A stretch of DNA of 48,720 nt from positions 1 to 48,720 of the forward strand of contig CAIULL010000163.1 in assembly GCA_903899985.1 (NCBI GenBank), written 5' to 3'. Both the position numbers and the translations under genes were made by a program. Shown here piece after piece: positions 7,817 through 17,261 of the stretch. Each line of letters opens with the position of its first letter. The stretch's first letter is position 1. Under the pieces are notes generated by a model. The model saw nothing but the letters and a program-made list of their open reading frames with translations. It had not been told where the DNA came from and did no database searches. This DNA comes from an uncultured Schlesneria sp. GTDB taxonomy: Bacteria > Planctomycetota > Planctomycetia > Planctomycetales > Planctomycetaceae.

Positions 7817-8638
7817 ATGCAGAATTTGTCGATCCAAATTGAGGATGCTGTCAAATACGTCCGCCAGTTCTGGCAAGGGACTCCCAAAGTTGGGTTGATA
7901 TTAGGAACGGGCTTAGGTGGTCTCGCTGAGCAAATTGATCAGCAGGCAAGTATTCCCTATAGCGAGATTCCACATTTCCCCGTCTCAACGGCACCTTCTC
8001 ATGCTGGACGACTCGTTTGTGGGCTGCTGCGAGGAAAACCGATTGTCGCGATGGAAGGTCGTTTCCACTATTACGAAGGCTATGACCTGAAGCAGGTGAC
8101 ATTTCCGGTTCGAGTGATGCGGGCCTTGGGCGCCGACGTTTTGTTCGTGACAAACGCGGCTGGAGGGATCAATCCTCAGTTGGATCTCGCGGATCTCGTG
8201 GTGATCGAAGATCACATTAATCTCCTTCCCGATAATCCGCTGCGTGGTGTCAACGATGATCGGCTGGGTCCCCGCTGGCCCGACTTGTGCGAGCCCTATT
8301 CGAAGTCATTGATTCAGATTGCTCGAACAACGGCACTCTCGGTTGGTATACATCTTCACAAAGGGGTTTTTGTTGCTGTATCGGGTCCGAACCTCGAAAC
8401 ACGTGCCGAGTATCGGATGCTGAAACAGATGGGGGCCGATGTCGTCGGGATGTCTACTGTCCCGGAAGTTCTCGTGGCGATACACGGCGGAATGAAGGTT
8501 CTTGGATTTTCCGTCGTGACTGACATTTGCCTTCCAGACCATCTCGAACCTGTAGAAGTACCAAAGATTCTGGCAAATGCGGCGAAAGGTGGCGAAAAAC
8601 TGGCAAAACTGATCCCTTTGATCATCGAACAGCTTTAG
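7817..8638 (+). CDS. punA: Purine nucleoside phosphorylase
   Basis: Cytosolic purine-salvage enzyme that splits inosine or guanosine with phosphate into the base and ribose 1-phosphate. The 273 residues match the trimeric PNP family: the phosphate-binding [15 protein letters not shown] near residue 25, [51 protein letters not shown], the base-binding [20 protein letters not shown] with VGMSTVPE, and the late VTDICLPD. Length is normal. The ribosome site gagga is 4 bases before the ATG. zwf follows after 21 bases on the same strand, so co-transcription is likely. Preference among guanosine, inosine and methylthio-substrates cannot be read from the sequence, but the motifs fit the inosine/guanosine type. 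Confidence 0.95.
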   Translation: MQNLSIQIEDAVKYVRQFWQGTPKVGLILGTGLGGLAEQIDQQASIPYSEIPHFPVSTAPSHAGRLVCGLLRGKPIVAMEGRFHYYEGYDLKQVTFPVRVMRALGADVLFVTNAAGGINPQLDLADLVVIEDHINLLPDNPLRGVNDDRLGPRWPDLCEPYSKSLIQIARTTALSVGIHLHKGVFVAVSGPNLETRAEYRMLKQMGADVVGMSTVPEVLVAIHGGMKVLGFSVVTDICLPDHLEPVEVPKILANAAKGGEKLAKLIPLIIEQL

Positions 8639-8659
8639 GAAGCGAAAGGTCCCACTCAA

Positions 8660-10225
8660 ATGACAGAATCAACTTCAACTGACTCGACAATGGCTTCCGA
8701 ATTCCGTCCTCAATCGGAAACGGCGAGTGTCATCATTTTTGGTGCCTCTGGTGACCTCACCGCGCGAAAATTGCTGCCTGCTTTATTCGACCTTTGGAAC
8801 GACGGATACCTGTCAGACCAGGCACCGATCATCGGGGTTGCTCGTCGTGAAAAGACCGACGAAAGTTTCCGTCAGGAGATTTTCGAAGCAATGAAGGGCC
8901 AATTTCGAGACGGTGTGATTACTCCCGAGCAGTGGGAACGCTTTTCCCGAAGGCTGTTCTATCGACAGTTGGATATTGCCTTGGCCGATGGCTACCCGGG
9001 CTTTAGGGAACAACTGGAGACGATCGAAAATCAACAGGGGACGGGTCACAATCGTATCGTCTACATGGCGACCTCGCCTGACCTGTTCCTTCCCGCGATC
9101 GAGCACCTCGGCTTCGCCAACATGATCCCTGATCGTGATGATTCGCAGTGGCTTCGAGTTGTCTTCGAAAAGCCGTTTGGCCACGATTTGCAATCTTCGA
9201 GGGAATTGAGTGCCAACCTTCGGCGTCTGCTGCGGGAAGATCAGATTTACCGGATTGACCACTATCTCGGAAAAGAGACTGTCCAGAATATTTTGCTGTT
9301 TCGATTCGGAAATTCTATTTTCGAACCTCTATTGAATCGAAATCACGTTGATCATGTTCAAATTACCGTTGCGGAATCACAAGGCCTCGAACGGGGAAGG
9401 GGTGGTTATTACGATCACTCCGGTGCCATGCGAGACGTTTTACAGAACCATGTGCTTCAGTTACTCTGCTTGATCGCAATGGAACCACCGGCACTTTTCA
9501 ACTCAAACGATTTGCACGAAGAAAAACTCAAGGTCCTGAAGACGCTCAGCGGCGGAAATCCGGGTGGAATTGCAAATTGGGTCGTATCGGGACAATACGG
9601 TCCTGGAACGGTCGACGGAAAACCTGCCATCAGCTATGTCAGCGAGGATCGGATTCCTCAGGATTCGAGAACCGACACATATGTTGCCATGAAGGTAAAA
9701 ATAGATAACTGGCGATGGGAAGGCGTGCCGTTTTATTTGCGAACCGGAAAACGAATGAATTCACGAGTTTCTGAGATCGCGATTCAATTCAAGTTACCTC
9801 CGCTGAACTTATTCAATACCGTTGAATGTGACGGCAATATGTGCGAACTGGTTGGAGCCAGGCCAAATAAACTGGTTTTTCGTATCCAGCCAAGCGAGTC
9901 GATCAAGCTTTCTTTTTCGACTAAGCGACCCGGAATGCAGTATCAAATTCACCCCGTCACGATGGACTTCGACTACAAGACGTTCACCCAGCCGCTTCCA
10001 GAGGCCTATGAACGGTTGCTGTTGGAAGTTCTTCGCGGCGATTCGACGCTATTTATGAGAAGTGATGAACTCGATGCCGCCTGGCAGTTTATCACACCGA
10101 TTCTCGACTTCTGGACCGAATCAAAGACCGTTCCGGAGCCGTATCCCAGCGGAAGTTGGGGGCCTGTTGCTGCCGACGACCTTCTCCGAAACGATGGGAG
10201 GAACTGGCGATCGCCAAAAGCCTGA
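8660..10225 (+). CDS. zwf: Glucose-6-phosphate 1-dehydrogenase
   Basis: First enzyme of the oxidative pentose phosphate pathway: glucose 6-phosphate plus NADP+ gives 6-phosphogluconolactone and NADPH. The 521-residue product has the nucleotide-binding loop GASGDL at 28-33, the substrate motif RIDHYLGKETVQN with His201, and YYDHSGAMRDVLQNH with the likely catalytic His253. The conserved VPFYLRTGKRM comes later. Length is slightly above the usual 480-510 because of an N-terminal Ser/Thr-rich extension. An aggaagcgaaagg stretch precedes the ATG. The gene lies 21 bases after the PNP gene, linking ribose 1-phosphate release and NADPH/pentose production; neither pgl nor gnd is adjacent. Confidence 0.97.
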   Translation: MTESTSTDSTMASEFRPQSETASVIIFGASGDLTARKLLPALFDLWNDGYLSDQAPIIGVARREKTDESFRQEIFEAMKGQFRDGVITPEQWERFSRRLFYRQLDIALADGYPGFREQLETIENQQGTGHNRIVYMATSPDLFLPAIEHLGFANMIPDRDDSQWLRVVFEKPFGHDLQSSRELSANLRRLLREDQIYRIDHYLGKETVQNILLFRFGNSIFEPLLNRNHVDHVQITVAESQGLERGRGGYYDHSGAMRDVLQNHVLQLLCLIAMEPPALFNSNDLHEEKLKVLKTLSGGNPGGIANWVVSGQYGPGTVDGKPAISYVSEDRIPQDSRTDTYVAMKVKIDNWRWEGVPFYLRTGKRMNSRVSEIAIQFKLPPLNLFNTVECDGNMCELVGARPNKLVFRIQPSESIKLSFSTKRPGMQYQIHPVTMDFDYKTFTQPLPEAYERLLLEVLRGDSTLFMRSDELDAAWQFITPILDFWTESKTVPEPYPSGSWGPVAADDLLRNDGRNWRSPKA

Positions 10226-10262
10226 TTTGAATTCTGGCTCGAATCAAGACATAAATTCAAAA

Positions 10263-10289
10263 AGCCGGGCGTTCGTTGAACGTCCGGCT
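10263..10289 (-). terminator. Rho-independent terminator between zwf and the convergent gene
   Basis: A 12-base stem with one mismatch (10263-10274 with 10278-10289) and a 3-base loop. Read on the - strand it is followed by ctttttgaa, a good U-tract, so it ends the minus-strand gene at 10352. On the + strand it is followed only by aagtttg, so it is a weaker stop for zwf. Confidence 0.75.
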
Positions 10290-10351
10290 AAGTTTGTGCT
10301 CGCTGTCGCACACGAAGTTGCATCCAGGTTCAGCTGCCTGAATGGAATGGA

Positions 10352-10939
10352 TCAGGGAGAATTTGGGAGCTTGCTTTCGAGGGAATTGACCTTCGACAAT
10401 GTCAAGGCGCTCAATACGACTGCTGCGACAACACCGGCAGTCAACAAGCAGATCGTCGGATCAAGGCTTCGCCATCCGCACCATCCACCCGGCGGGCATT
10501 CGTCGCAGTTAGCGTATTGACCTCGGGTACCATTATGTCCGAGAACGATCAACGCGTTCTTTCGAGCAGATGGTGGTGCCGACTTTTCGTTCCAGACCCG
10601 GAAATGCCCCTCTGTGGTGCCTGAACTCACTTGATAAGTTCCAGGTTTCAGATTCTTCACCGAAAACATGCCATCTGTATCGGTGTGGCTGCGAGCCACT
10701 TCCGTGGCACCCTGACGAACGACGACGTCTGCGTTTTCAACAACGGCGCCGGTGTGATCTACGACACGCCCGGCAAACACTCCATTTGCTGATTGCGAAA
10801 CATCAGCCGCAACCGTTGCTACAGCAGCGCGACTTGCCTTTTGGTTTGCTTCTGCTGCTTGAATCGCAGGAAATGGGCCTACAACTCCCAAAGTGGCGAG
10901 AACAACCGCAACTCCGCGAACCAGCTTCAAAACAGGCAT
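10352..10939 (-). CDS. Exported protein with a carboxypeptidase-regulatory-like domain
   Basis: A 195-residue protein. The N-terminus has a signal peptide (VVLATLGVVGPFPAIQAAEA, cleavage probably near residue 30). A carboxypeptidase regulatory-like beta-sandwich follows at about 55-105, with the typical GRVVDHTGAVVENADVVV and TDTDGMFSVKNLKPGTYQV. After it comes a Cys-containing stretch CDECPPGGWCGW, then a hydrophobic segment (LLTAGVVAAVVLSALTL) and a short polar end. The topology suggests an exported protein tethered by its C-terminus. An ideal aaggagg ribosome site precedes the ATG. Such domains are common stalk or adhesion modules in planctomycetes; no enzymatic activity is visible. The gene runs alone between zwf and folP. 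Confidence 0.75.
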   Translation of the reverse strand: MPVLKLVRGVAVVLATLGVVGPFPAIQAAEANQKASRAAVATVAADVSQSANGVFAGRVVDHTGAVVENADVVVRQGATEVARSHTDTDGMFSVKNLKPGTYQVSSGTTEGHFRVWNEKSAPPSARKNALIVLGHNGTRGQYANCDECPPGGWCGWRSLDPTICLLTAGVVAAVVLSALTLSKVNSLESKLPNSP

Positions 10940-11397
10940 AATTCCTCCTTGATTTTCCAGCGTGTCTTACCGTGCCCGATTGAACCGACCCACCAGCCGG
11001 GCGATGTTCGACCTAAAACGATTTTGCAAGAATTTGAATTTCGTTAGCGGGAATTCCTTGCTCCCGATGCTCAGTTTATCGGCCCTTAAAATCATTAAAC
11101 GCAGTATCTTGAGAATAGTTAGTAAACTCTTCCTAGATTGCCTATGTTGACAATTAGCGTGTTTGAGGGAAGAGAACGAGGGAAATGGATTTGAATCAGC
11201 CGTAATTTTCTTCGAACGATGAATGCGGCACTCAGTTGCGGTTAGAATGTCGCCAGAGTCGTTTATGAAAGGGATGAACTCAATGAGTCATCATTGCCGC
11301 TACTCCGGGATTCTGTTGTGAGGGCCGGGCACAATCTCGAGCGATTGAAGCGATCAATCAGGCCGGATTAGTCGTTGCGTTTGAAGGTCTCTTTAGC
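10940..11397. other. Divergent intergenic region upstream of folP
   Basis: This 458-base gap separates the minus-strand exported-protein gene from folP on the + strand, so it should carry promoters in both directions. The part 11030-11160 is AT-rich and has a ttgaca at 11151, without a good -10 at the right distance. No gene was recognised. Confidence 0.4.
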
Positions 11398-12258
11398 ATG
11401 GCGAATTCTGAAATTGGACGACGTTGGACTTTCTCTGGTTTTGATCGCGAACTTGGCGAATGTCCAATGATCATGGGAATTCTCAACACAACTCCAGACA
11501 GCTTCTCGGATGGCGGTAAATACCTGGCGGTCGACGTCGCCGTTGAGCACGGACTTCGCCTGGCGGCGGAAGGTGCAGATATTCTGGATATTGGAGGTGA
11601 GTCGACTCGCCCGGGTTCTGAGCCTGTTTCCGTTGAAGAAGAGCTTCGACGAGTCATCCCCGCGATCGAGCGACTACGGGGAATGATCGATATTCCGATT
11701 TCAATCGATACGTCAAAATCGGAAGTTGCGAAGCAGGCTCTGAGAAGCGGGGCACGGATTGTGAATGATATTTCCGGTCTTCGATTTGATCCTCAGATGA
11801 TCGACATTTGCTGCGAAACTTCGTGTGGAGTGATTTGCATGCACATCCAGGGGACTCCACAGACGATGCAGACGGCCCCTCATTATGACAATGTCGTTGA
11901 TGATCTGTGCAAAGATTTTGCGGAACGACTTATTTCGCTGGAACGAGCGGGGCTACCGAAGGAACGAATCGTGATCGATCCCGGAATCGGGTTTGGAAAA
12001 ACGGCCGAACACAACCTGGAAATCCTCTCGAATATCGCACGATTTCGAGAACTGGGGCGACCGGTATTAATTGGTCACTCTCGCAAACGGTTTTTGCAAA
12101 AAGTCCTGAAACAGACTCTGGACGAACGTCTTTTTGGAACCGTGGGTGTGTCGATCAGCCTGGCGCAACAGCATACCGATATATTGCGAGTCCACGACGT
12201 TGCTGCCAACCGTGATGCTATCACGGCCTGGCGAGCAACCCAACCGACACTTCGCTAA
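11398..12258 (+). CDS. folP: Dihydropteroate synthase
   Basis: Condenses 6-hydroxymethyl-dihydropterin pyrophosphate with p-aminobenzoate to dihydropteroate in folate synthesis. The 286 residues carry the family signatures: IMGILNTTPDSFSDGGKY (pyrophosphate loop), ADILDIGGESTRPGSEPVS, the ISIDTSKSEVAK strand, ARIVNDISGL, the VICMHIQGTPQTMQ loop, IDPGIGFGKTAEHN and the terminal LIGHSRKRF. Length is normal. No strong ribosome site precedes the ATG. Its stop is only five bases before the stop of the convergent giant gene, with no terminator between them. folC lies about 5 kb downstream on the other strand, so two folate genes share the neighbourhood without forming an operon. Confidence 0.96.
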   Translation: MANSEIGRRWTFSGFDRELGECPMIMGILNTTPDSFSDGGKYLAVDVAVEHGLRLAAEGADILDIGGESTRPGSEPVSVEEELRRVIPAIERLRGMIDIPISIDTSKSEVAKQALRSGARIVNDISGLRFDPQMIDICCETSCGVICMHIQGTPQTMQTAPHYDNVVDDLCKDFAERLISLERAGLPKERIVIDPGIGFGKTAEHNLEILSNIARFRELGRPVLIGHSRKRFLQKVLKQTLDERLFGTVGVSISLAQQHTDILRVHDVAANRDAITAWRATQPTLR

Positions 12259-12263
12259 ACCCA

Positions 12264-15200
12264 CTATTTCACAACAACGGTGCTCGTCACCAGGTTACTT
12301 GCGATCACACCATCATTAACTTGATAGGTGACGGTTCGGCTGAACTTCGATGGCGTGGCACTGACGTTGGAGTACGTCACGAGCCGCAGCGCTGCCTGGA
12401 AGTTCGCAACCGTCGCAAGTGCTCCCGCCGATGTCAGCGTCAGTACGCCCGTCGTACTGTTGTAACTGCCGGTAATGTTTCCGGTGGAGGCATTACCTAC
12501 GAAGCCCAACACGTCTTCTAACGGGTAGAACAAGTACGACAAGCTGACGGTTGCACTCGAAAGCGAGAAGTTGTTGGCGTCACTGACAGTGATCCCGGAA
12601 TTAATCACTGTCGGAGCCTGCAGGGCTGTGTAGTTGATCGAAGTACCGCCGCCGGCCAGCACGGGGGCAAAATTGATTCCAACCGAGGTGGAAAGGTTAT
12701 TGCTCGTTGCGAAGCTGTCGTAAACCTGGAAGGTAATCATCCTTGGGACGGTCGTCGGTGTTGCGCTGGAATTCCAGTATGCGACAGATCTGAGCGCCGT
12801 CTGGAACTGAGCCACTGTTGCCGTCGAATTCAGGGATGTCAGAGTCAGAACTCCCGTCGTCGAATTGAAGCTGCTCTTGATATTGCCAGTCTGTGACGAA
12901 GGGACAAAGCCAAGTGCGTCCTGGGTTGGGTCAAAATTCGCGATCGTAATCGTCGCGGATGTCATTGTCGGATGACCGGGATCGGTGACAGTGATCGCGG
13001 GATTCACTGCGACAGCACTTTGTCCAACGGTAAAGACTGGTGAACTTGTACCGGACAGAATTGGCGGATTAACGATTGGCGTGTCGTAGATATCCGCTGA
13101 GGTCAGGTCCTTGAATTCAGCAGGCTGGCCCCACAGCCAGTTCGCTTCAGGCTTCCCTCCCGTGATGGAATTAACCGCTGTATCGCTGTGGACAGTCACG
13201 TCGGCGATCAGGCGATTCCCCTGGCTCAGCCCGGCTCCTGTGCGGAGATCTTGAACTCGCGTGGCGAATGGAAGCGGCGATTGCCACTCGTCAATAATCG
13301 CGGTCAAAGCAACGAGATTATTGTCGTAGTTCGTAAAGCCACCGATGATCAGATCCTGTCCAGAATTACCAACAGGTTTCCCCTTGCTGTCGACGGCACC
13401 TGATATTCCCTTGAGGACGTCAGAGCCGGCCCCGCCAATAATCAGATTTTGTCCCGTTCCCGAACCGGCAACGATCGTATCGGCCGCAGCTCCGCCAATC
13501 AGAGCATTGCCCTGGTAATTGCCGGTCAACGTATTGACACCGTTCCCGCCGTGGACATCCTTGATATTGAGGAAGCTGCCGACATTTGTGGCGATTCCCG
13601 CAGCGAGGTTCACTGTGACCTGCGTCGTAAAGGCCGAGTAATCCAGCCAGTTATCGGCGCCACTCTTCCCGTCGATCTTGCCAGTGATCAAACCATTCTG
13701 GAACAGTCGGAAAACGTTATTAACGGGCAATCCCGTATTCGGATCTTTGTCGCCACTGGTCAGGCAATTGACTCCCGTGAAATTGAAGTTTCCATTGACG
13801 TTACCCGTATTGCGAGCGGTGACATTCCAGATCGTCTGAGCACTCGGCGAGCTCTGCATGTTCGCACCGACGAGTGTGCTACCATATGTCGAGCCAATCA
13901 AATTCGTAATGTAAGCGTATCCACCGGTAAAGCTTGCCGCGCTCGTGAAAAGTTTCGAGAACGGATCTTGAGTCTGCTGCAGACCAACCGTGATGGTATT
14001 GTTGAAGTTCGAATAATCGAGAGTGTTGACTCCCAGACCCCCGCTAACGACACCAGCAACGCTACCTCCGGGGAGGAAATGGAAGGTGTCACCCAGCTTG
14101 CCGCCGTTCAGGTTCTGAATGGAACTGAAGTAAAACGCACCATTGACGTTGCCTGAGTCGACGCCATTGATATTCCAGTCTGTGTTGACGTTAGCCCCAT
14201 ACAGAGTATTAAACGGTGGAGGGGCAGGAGGGGTCCCTGGGGCTGGTGGAGGTGGCAGAGGGCTACCGACAAGGTTTTGAATGTTGGAGAAACCACCGCT
14301 AATCGAAGTTGCGGTGCTGGTAATCAAATTCACGGTGATCGGGCCGGGAAAATGGGAATAATCAAGCGTGTTGAACCCAAGTCCGCCATTCACGCTTCCA
14401 CTGATTGACGCTGCATTGGCTGGGGTTGTGCCGAAGAACTTGAATGCGTCGCTTCCTGTTCCACCAACCAGATTTTTGTAACCAACGAAACTGAGTGGCG
14501 AAGTGCCGTTAACAATTCCCACATTTCCCTCGTTGAGGGAGGTGATGTTCCAGATGTTGTTGCCATTGCAGCCAATCAGTGTGTCGTCAGTCGCACTGCT
14601 GCCGACTACAGCACTGATCTGGCTGAAAGTTCCACCGATTGCGGTCGATGTGCTGGCCTGAAGGTTCGTGATGGCCCCGACACTTCGCTGGGAATAAACG
14701 AGGGTGTTGACGTTATTCGGACCAGGAGTGCTGCCGCCAGTAATGCTTCCGGACACGAACCCTGACGCGCCGAACAGGAACGAATTACTTTGATTTCCAC
14801 CGGTCAGATTTTTGATACCGGAAAAGTAAAATTGTCCGTTGATGTTGCCGGCATTTGCCGAGGTGATGTACCACGTATTCAAGACGTTGTTGTCACCGAT
14901 CAACGTGTCTGTGTTATCCGAGCTTCCATACACGTCGGAAATACGAGTGAAACCGGATCCCACAGCAGTTGCCGTACCCGTTGCCAGATTCATAATCACT
15001 CCGGTAGAGCGATGGGAGTAGTCGAGAGCATCGATCCCTCCACCACCGTTGATGGTGCCGGAGACGAATCCGGAGGGACCGAACTGGAACGTGTCGTTAG
15101 ACGTTCCGCCCGTCAGGTTTTGCATGTTTGTGAATGTGCTACCGTTCAATGTCCCCGAATTCGGCCCAGTGATCTGCCAGAGGTTGATCGCGTTCGGAGA

Positions 15201-15563
15201 AATCAGAGTATTGACTCCGCTACCGCCGAAAACGCCGAGTGAAGTTCCGGGAAGAATTCCCTGGATACAAACTTGGTCATCACCAGTACCGCCAAAAAAG
15301 TAGATGCCGTCAACGGGCATGGAAGGTCCGAAAGTCGTTACCGTTCCGTTTTCCGTAACGCTGACACCGCTTGAATTCTGGCTGATCGTGACGGTATCCG
15401 GCGTTGCCGAACCGTCAATTCTGACGGTCGTTCCGGTCAAAACGACAGACAGCATTCGGCGAAATTCTAATACTTCCGTACGCTCAAGCCCGCGACGACG
15501 ACGAGGTCGAAATTTTTTGCTGCCGGAATTTTGCCATTCGCGAAACAGGTCGAGCATACCCAT
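12264..15563 (-). CDS. LEPRxLL-type giant surface protein with RTX-like and cadherin-like repeats
   Basis: A 1099-residue exported repeat protein. A basic N-terminus (FRPRRRRG) leads into LEFRRMLS at about 32-39, a variant of the planctomycete LEPRxLL signal. Residues of about 90-650 are degenerate units of about 100 residues, each with SGFVSG-like, LDYSH-like and NLTGG-like motifs. At about 685-730 GG-rich, Asp-containing turns resemble RTX calcium-binding repeats (IIGGAGSDVLKG). The last 270 residues hold two cadherin-like modules ending in patterns such as GVLTLTS, FQTALRSVAY and ITFQVYD. The ATG at 15563 has gagga 8 bases upstream; the frame stays open to 15695. No anchor motif or catalytic site is visible. 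A cell-surface or matrix role is inferred. The modules are shared with the S53 protein at 21985-28248. Confidence 0.8.
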   Translation of the reverse strand: MGMLDLFREWQNSGSKKFRPRRRRGLERTEVLEFRRMLSVVLTGTTVRIDGSATPDTVTISQNSSGVSVTENGTVTTFGPSMPVDGIYFFGGTGDDQVCIQGILPGTSLGVFGGSGVNTLISPNAINLWQITGPNSGTLNGSTFTNMQNLTGGTSNDTFQFGPSGFVSGTINGGGGIDALDYSHRSTGVIMNLATGTATAVGSGFTRISDVYGSSDNTDTLIGDNNVLNTWYITSANAGNINGQFYFSGIKNLTGGNQSNSFLFGASGFVSGSITGGSTPGPNNVNTLVYSQRSVGAITNLQASTSTAIGGTFSQISAVVGSSATDDTLIGCNGNNIWNITSLNEGNVGIVNGTSPLSFVGYKNLVGGTGSDAFKFFGTTPANAASISGSVNGGLGFNTLDYSHFPGPITVNLITSTATSISGGFSNIQNLVGSPLPPPPAPGTPPAPPPFNTLYGANVNTDWNINGVDSGNVNGAFYFSSIQNLNGGKLGDTFHFLPGGSVAGVVSGGLGVNTLDYSNFNNTITVGLQQTQDPFSKLFTSAASFTGGYAYITNLIGSTYGSTLVGANMQSSPSAQTIWNVTARNTGNVNGNFNFTGVNCLTSGDKDPNTGLPVNNVFRLFQNGLITGKIDGKSGADNWLDYSAFTTQVTVNLAAGIATNVGSFLNIKDVHGGNGVNTLTGNYQGNALIGGAAADTIVAGSGTGQNLIIGGAGSDVLKGISGAVDSKGKPVGNSGQDLIIGGFTNYDNNLVALTAIIDEWQSPLPFATRVQDLRTGAGLSQGNRLIADVTVHSDTAVNSITGGKPEANWLWGQPAEFKDLTSADIYDTPIVNPPILSGTSSPVFTVGQSAVAVNPAITVTDPGHPTMTSATITIANFDPTQDALGFVPSSQTGNIKSSFNSTTGVLTLTSLNSTATVAQFQTALRSVAYWNSSATPTTVPRMITFQVYDSFATSNNLSTSVGINFAPVLAGGGTSINYTALQAPTVINSGITVSDANNFSLSSATVSLSYLFYPLEDVLGFVGNASTGNITGSYNSTTGVLTLTSAGALATVANFQAALRLVTYSNVSATPSKFSRTVTYQVNDGVIASNLVTSTVVVK

Positions 15564-16265
15564 TTTCATCTTCCTCTGGTGCGCGTCCAAGGGCTTACCA
15601 CAGCAGCCACGGATATTGGGGATCTTCAAAACCCAATCACACGCTCTTGCTGAACTTTGTTGTGTCGTCGTTTGCAGGTCAGACAGAATTGACAACGGTC
15701 AATATCAATCATGTCGTGTGATGTCGGTGAAATTCCAAAGTGAATCTGAGACGTCCGTTGTACGTAGAATTTCTAAAGAAAAGCTCAACTTAACCAGAAC
15801 GCGCAGTTTGGACAGCTTTGGGCCCTTGGGCTGATTGTGTGTTGTGTGTTGTGTGTGGTTAAACGGTGAAAACGTCGATTTCACCCTGGAGAGCGGCTTC
15901 TGACCGTACGACACGTCGCAGACGGGCAATTTTACCGGTCACGCTATCGGACGGGCGAGTTTTCAGGTTTTTCACCTGCGTTTGGATCGGCAAAATCAGC
16001 CGAATCGTCGCTCAAATGTGTCGCTTAGGGGATTTGGGTAGACATTTGGGTATTTCAACTCATCCTATTTTACCGAATTTTTCTCTTCTGCGACTTTTGA
16101 CAGAAGTTTTACAGAGGCATGACGGAAGGCTGACACTCGATTTCCGATGTTGAAATAGAATCTCAATCGAATAATCGCATCGAGCGGCGTTTTGAGGCTG
16201 ATCGTTGCTTGGCGAACGGATTCGCTTTAAACGAGATTCATGAACTTCAGTCACCGGAATTCATT
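15564..16265. other. Divergent intergenic region before the desaturase
   Basis: About 700 bases separate the divergent giant gene and desaturase gene; promoters for both are expected here. A short tandem of tgtgt units (gtgtgttgtgtgttgtgtg) lies at about 15837-15856. No RNA gene or convincing protein gene was recognised. An open frame at 15866-16153 has Arg-rich, atypical composition and was not accepted. Confidence 0.45.
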
Positions 16266-17261
16266 ATGTCTATCGCTTCTCCAAAACGTTCTACAACAGA
16301 AAAGCATCGAGCTCAGCGCCCTGTCAGCGAGTCACTTCCAGCACATGGTGAACTCGGCGATTCAACTCGTGCGTCGTCAGTTCCGGTCGCTTCGGAACCC
16401 CCCGTCTGGGAACCGTGGCTTCCTGAAAAGATGAGTTGGGCCCGGGTTGACTGGGTTGTTGTTGCCTGGATGGTCGGCATGCATGCCGGCGCAATTGCCG
16501 CACCGTTCTTTTTCAACTGGCAGTCACTGGCAACCTGTGTCGTGCTGCACTGGTTCACCGCAAGTATTGGAATTTGCCTCGGTTACCATCGCTTTCTGTC
16601 GCACAAATCCTTCAAGCTTGTCAGCCCGGTTCGATTTATCACTCTTCTGGCCGGTTCGCTTTCCGGTGAAGGTTCGCCACTGGCCTGGGCTGCAACGCAT
16701 CGTCTGCATCATCAGCGTTCGGATCTGCCGGGAGATCCTCATTCGCCATTGGTGAGTGCCCTCTGGTCACATTTAACCTGGTTGTTCCTGCGACGAACAC
16801 CAACTGAGCAACAAACGCTCTACAAGAAATACACACCAGATCTGATGAACGATCCGATGTTGCAGTTCTTCGAGAAGACCTATTTCTTCTGGCTGGTCGC
16901 TTCGGGAGTTGCCCTCTACATGGTTGGCGGACTGCCAATGCTGCTTTGGGGACTTTGTTTCCGGATGGTCATGGTTTATCACGGCACGTGGTTCGTCAAT
17001 TCCGCAACACATCTCTGGGGTTATCGCAATTACGATGTGCGGGATGAAAGCCGCAACTTGTGGTGGGTGGCGATCTGGGCTTACGGCGAAGGCTGGCACA
17101 ACAACCATCATGCTCACCCGCACGTCGCCCCGGCAGGACACAAATGGTGGGAACTCGATCCGACCTGGTGGTCAATCAAGACGTTGCGACTTTTTGGTTT
17201 GGCTTACGACGTCGATGATCGAATTCCAACCACTCGAGAACCTGCTCCGTCGGAAGCCTGA
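16266..17261 (+). CDS. Acyl-CoA/fatty acid desaturase (delta-9 type)
   Basis: Membrane-bound di-iron desaturase that introduces a double bond into a saturated acyl chain using O2. The 331 residues show the three histidine boxes of the stearoyl-CoA-desaturase-like family: HRFLSH at 108-113, HRLHH at 145-149 and HNNHH at 278-282. Hydrophobic spans lie around 65-100, 120-140 and 215-250. The N-terminal 55 residues are polar and Pro/Ser-rich. The ATG at 16266 is preferred because the 19 residues before it come from the leader; only a weak ribosome site is visible. The 3' end overlaps the convergent folC gene by 58 bases. Electron donor and acyl carrier cannot be told from the sequence. Confidence 0.93.
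   Translation: MSIASPKRSTTEKHRAQRPVSESLPAHGELGDSTRASSVPVASEPPVWEPWLPEKMSWARVDWVVVAWMVGMHAGAIAAPFFFNWQSLATCVVLHWFTASIGICLGYHRFLSHKSFKLVSPVRFITLLAGSLSGEGSPLAWAATHRLHHQRSDLPGDPHSPLVSALWSHLTWLFLRRTPTEQQTLYKKYTPDLMNDPMLQFFEKTYFFWLVASGVALYMVGGLPMLLWGLCFRMVMVYHGTWFVNSATHLWGYRNYDVRDESRNLWWVAIWAYGEGWHNNHHAHPHVAPAGHKWWELDPTWWSIKTLRLFGLAYDVDDRIPTTREPAPSEA

Noticed and set aside
11398-12258. folP as a methanopterin-specific dihydropteroate-synthase-like protein
   Set aside because: All canonical DHPS loops are present, including the pterin and p-aminobenzoate motifs, so ordinary folate synthesis is the simpler reading.
13449-14156. 235-codon + strand frame inside the LEPRxLL gene
   Set aside because: It is antisense to a well-supported repeat protein and has no domain or ribosome site.
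15866-16153. 95-codon + strand frame before the desaturase
   Set aside because: It is Arg/Thr-rich without domain or ribosome site, in a region expected to hold promoters.
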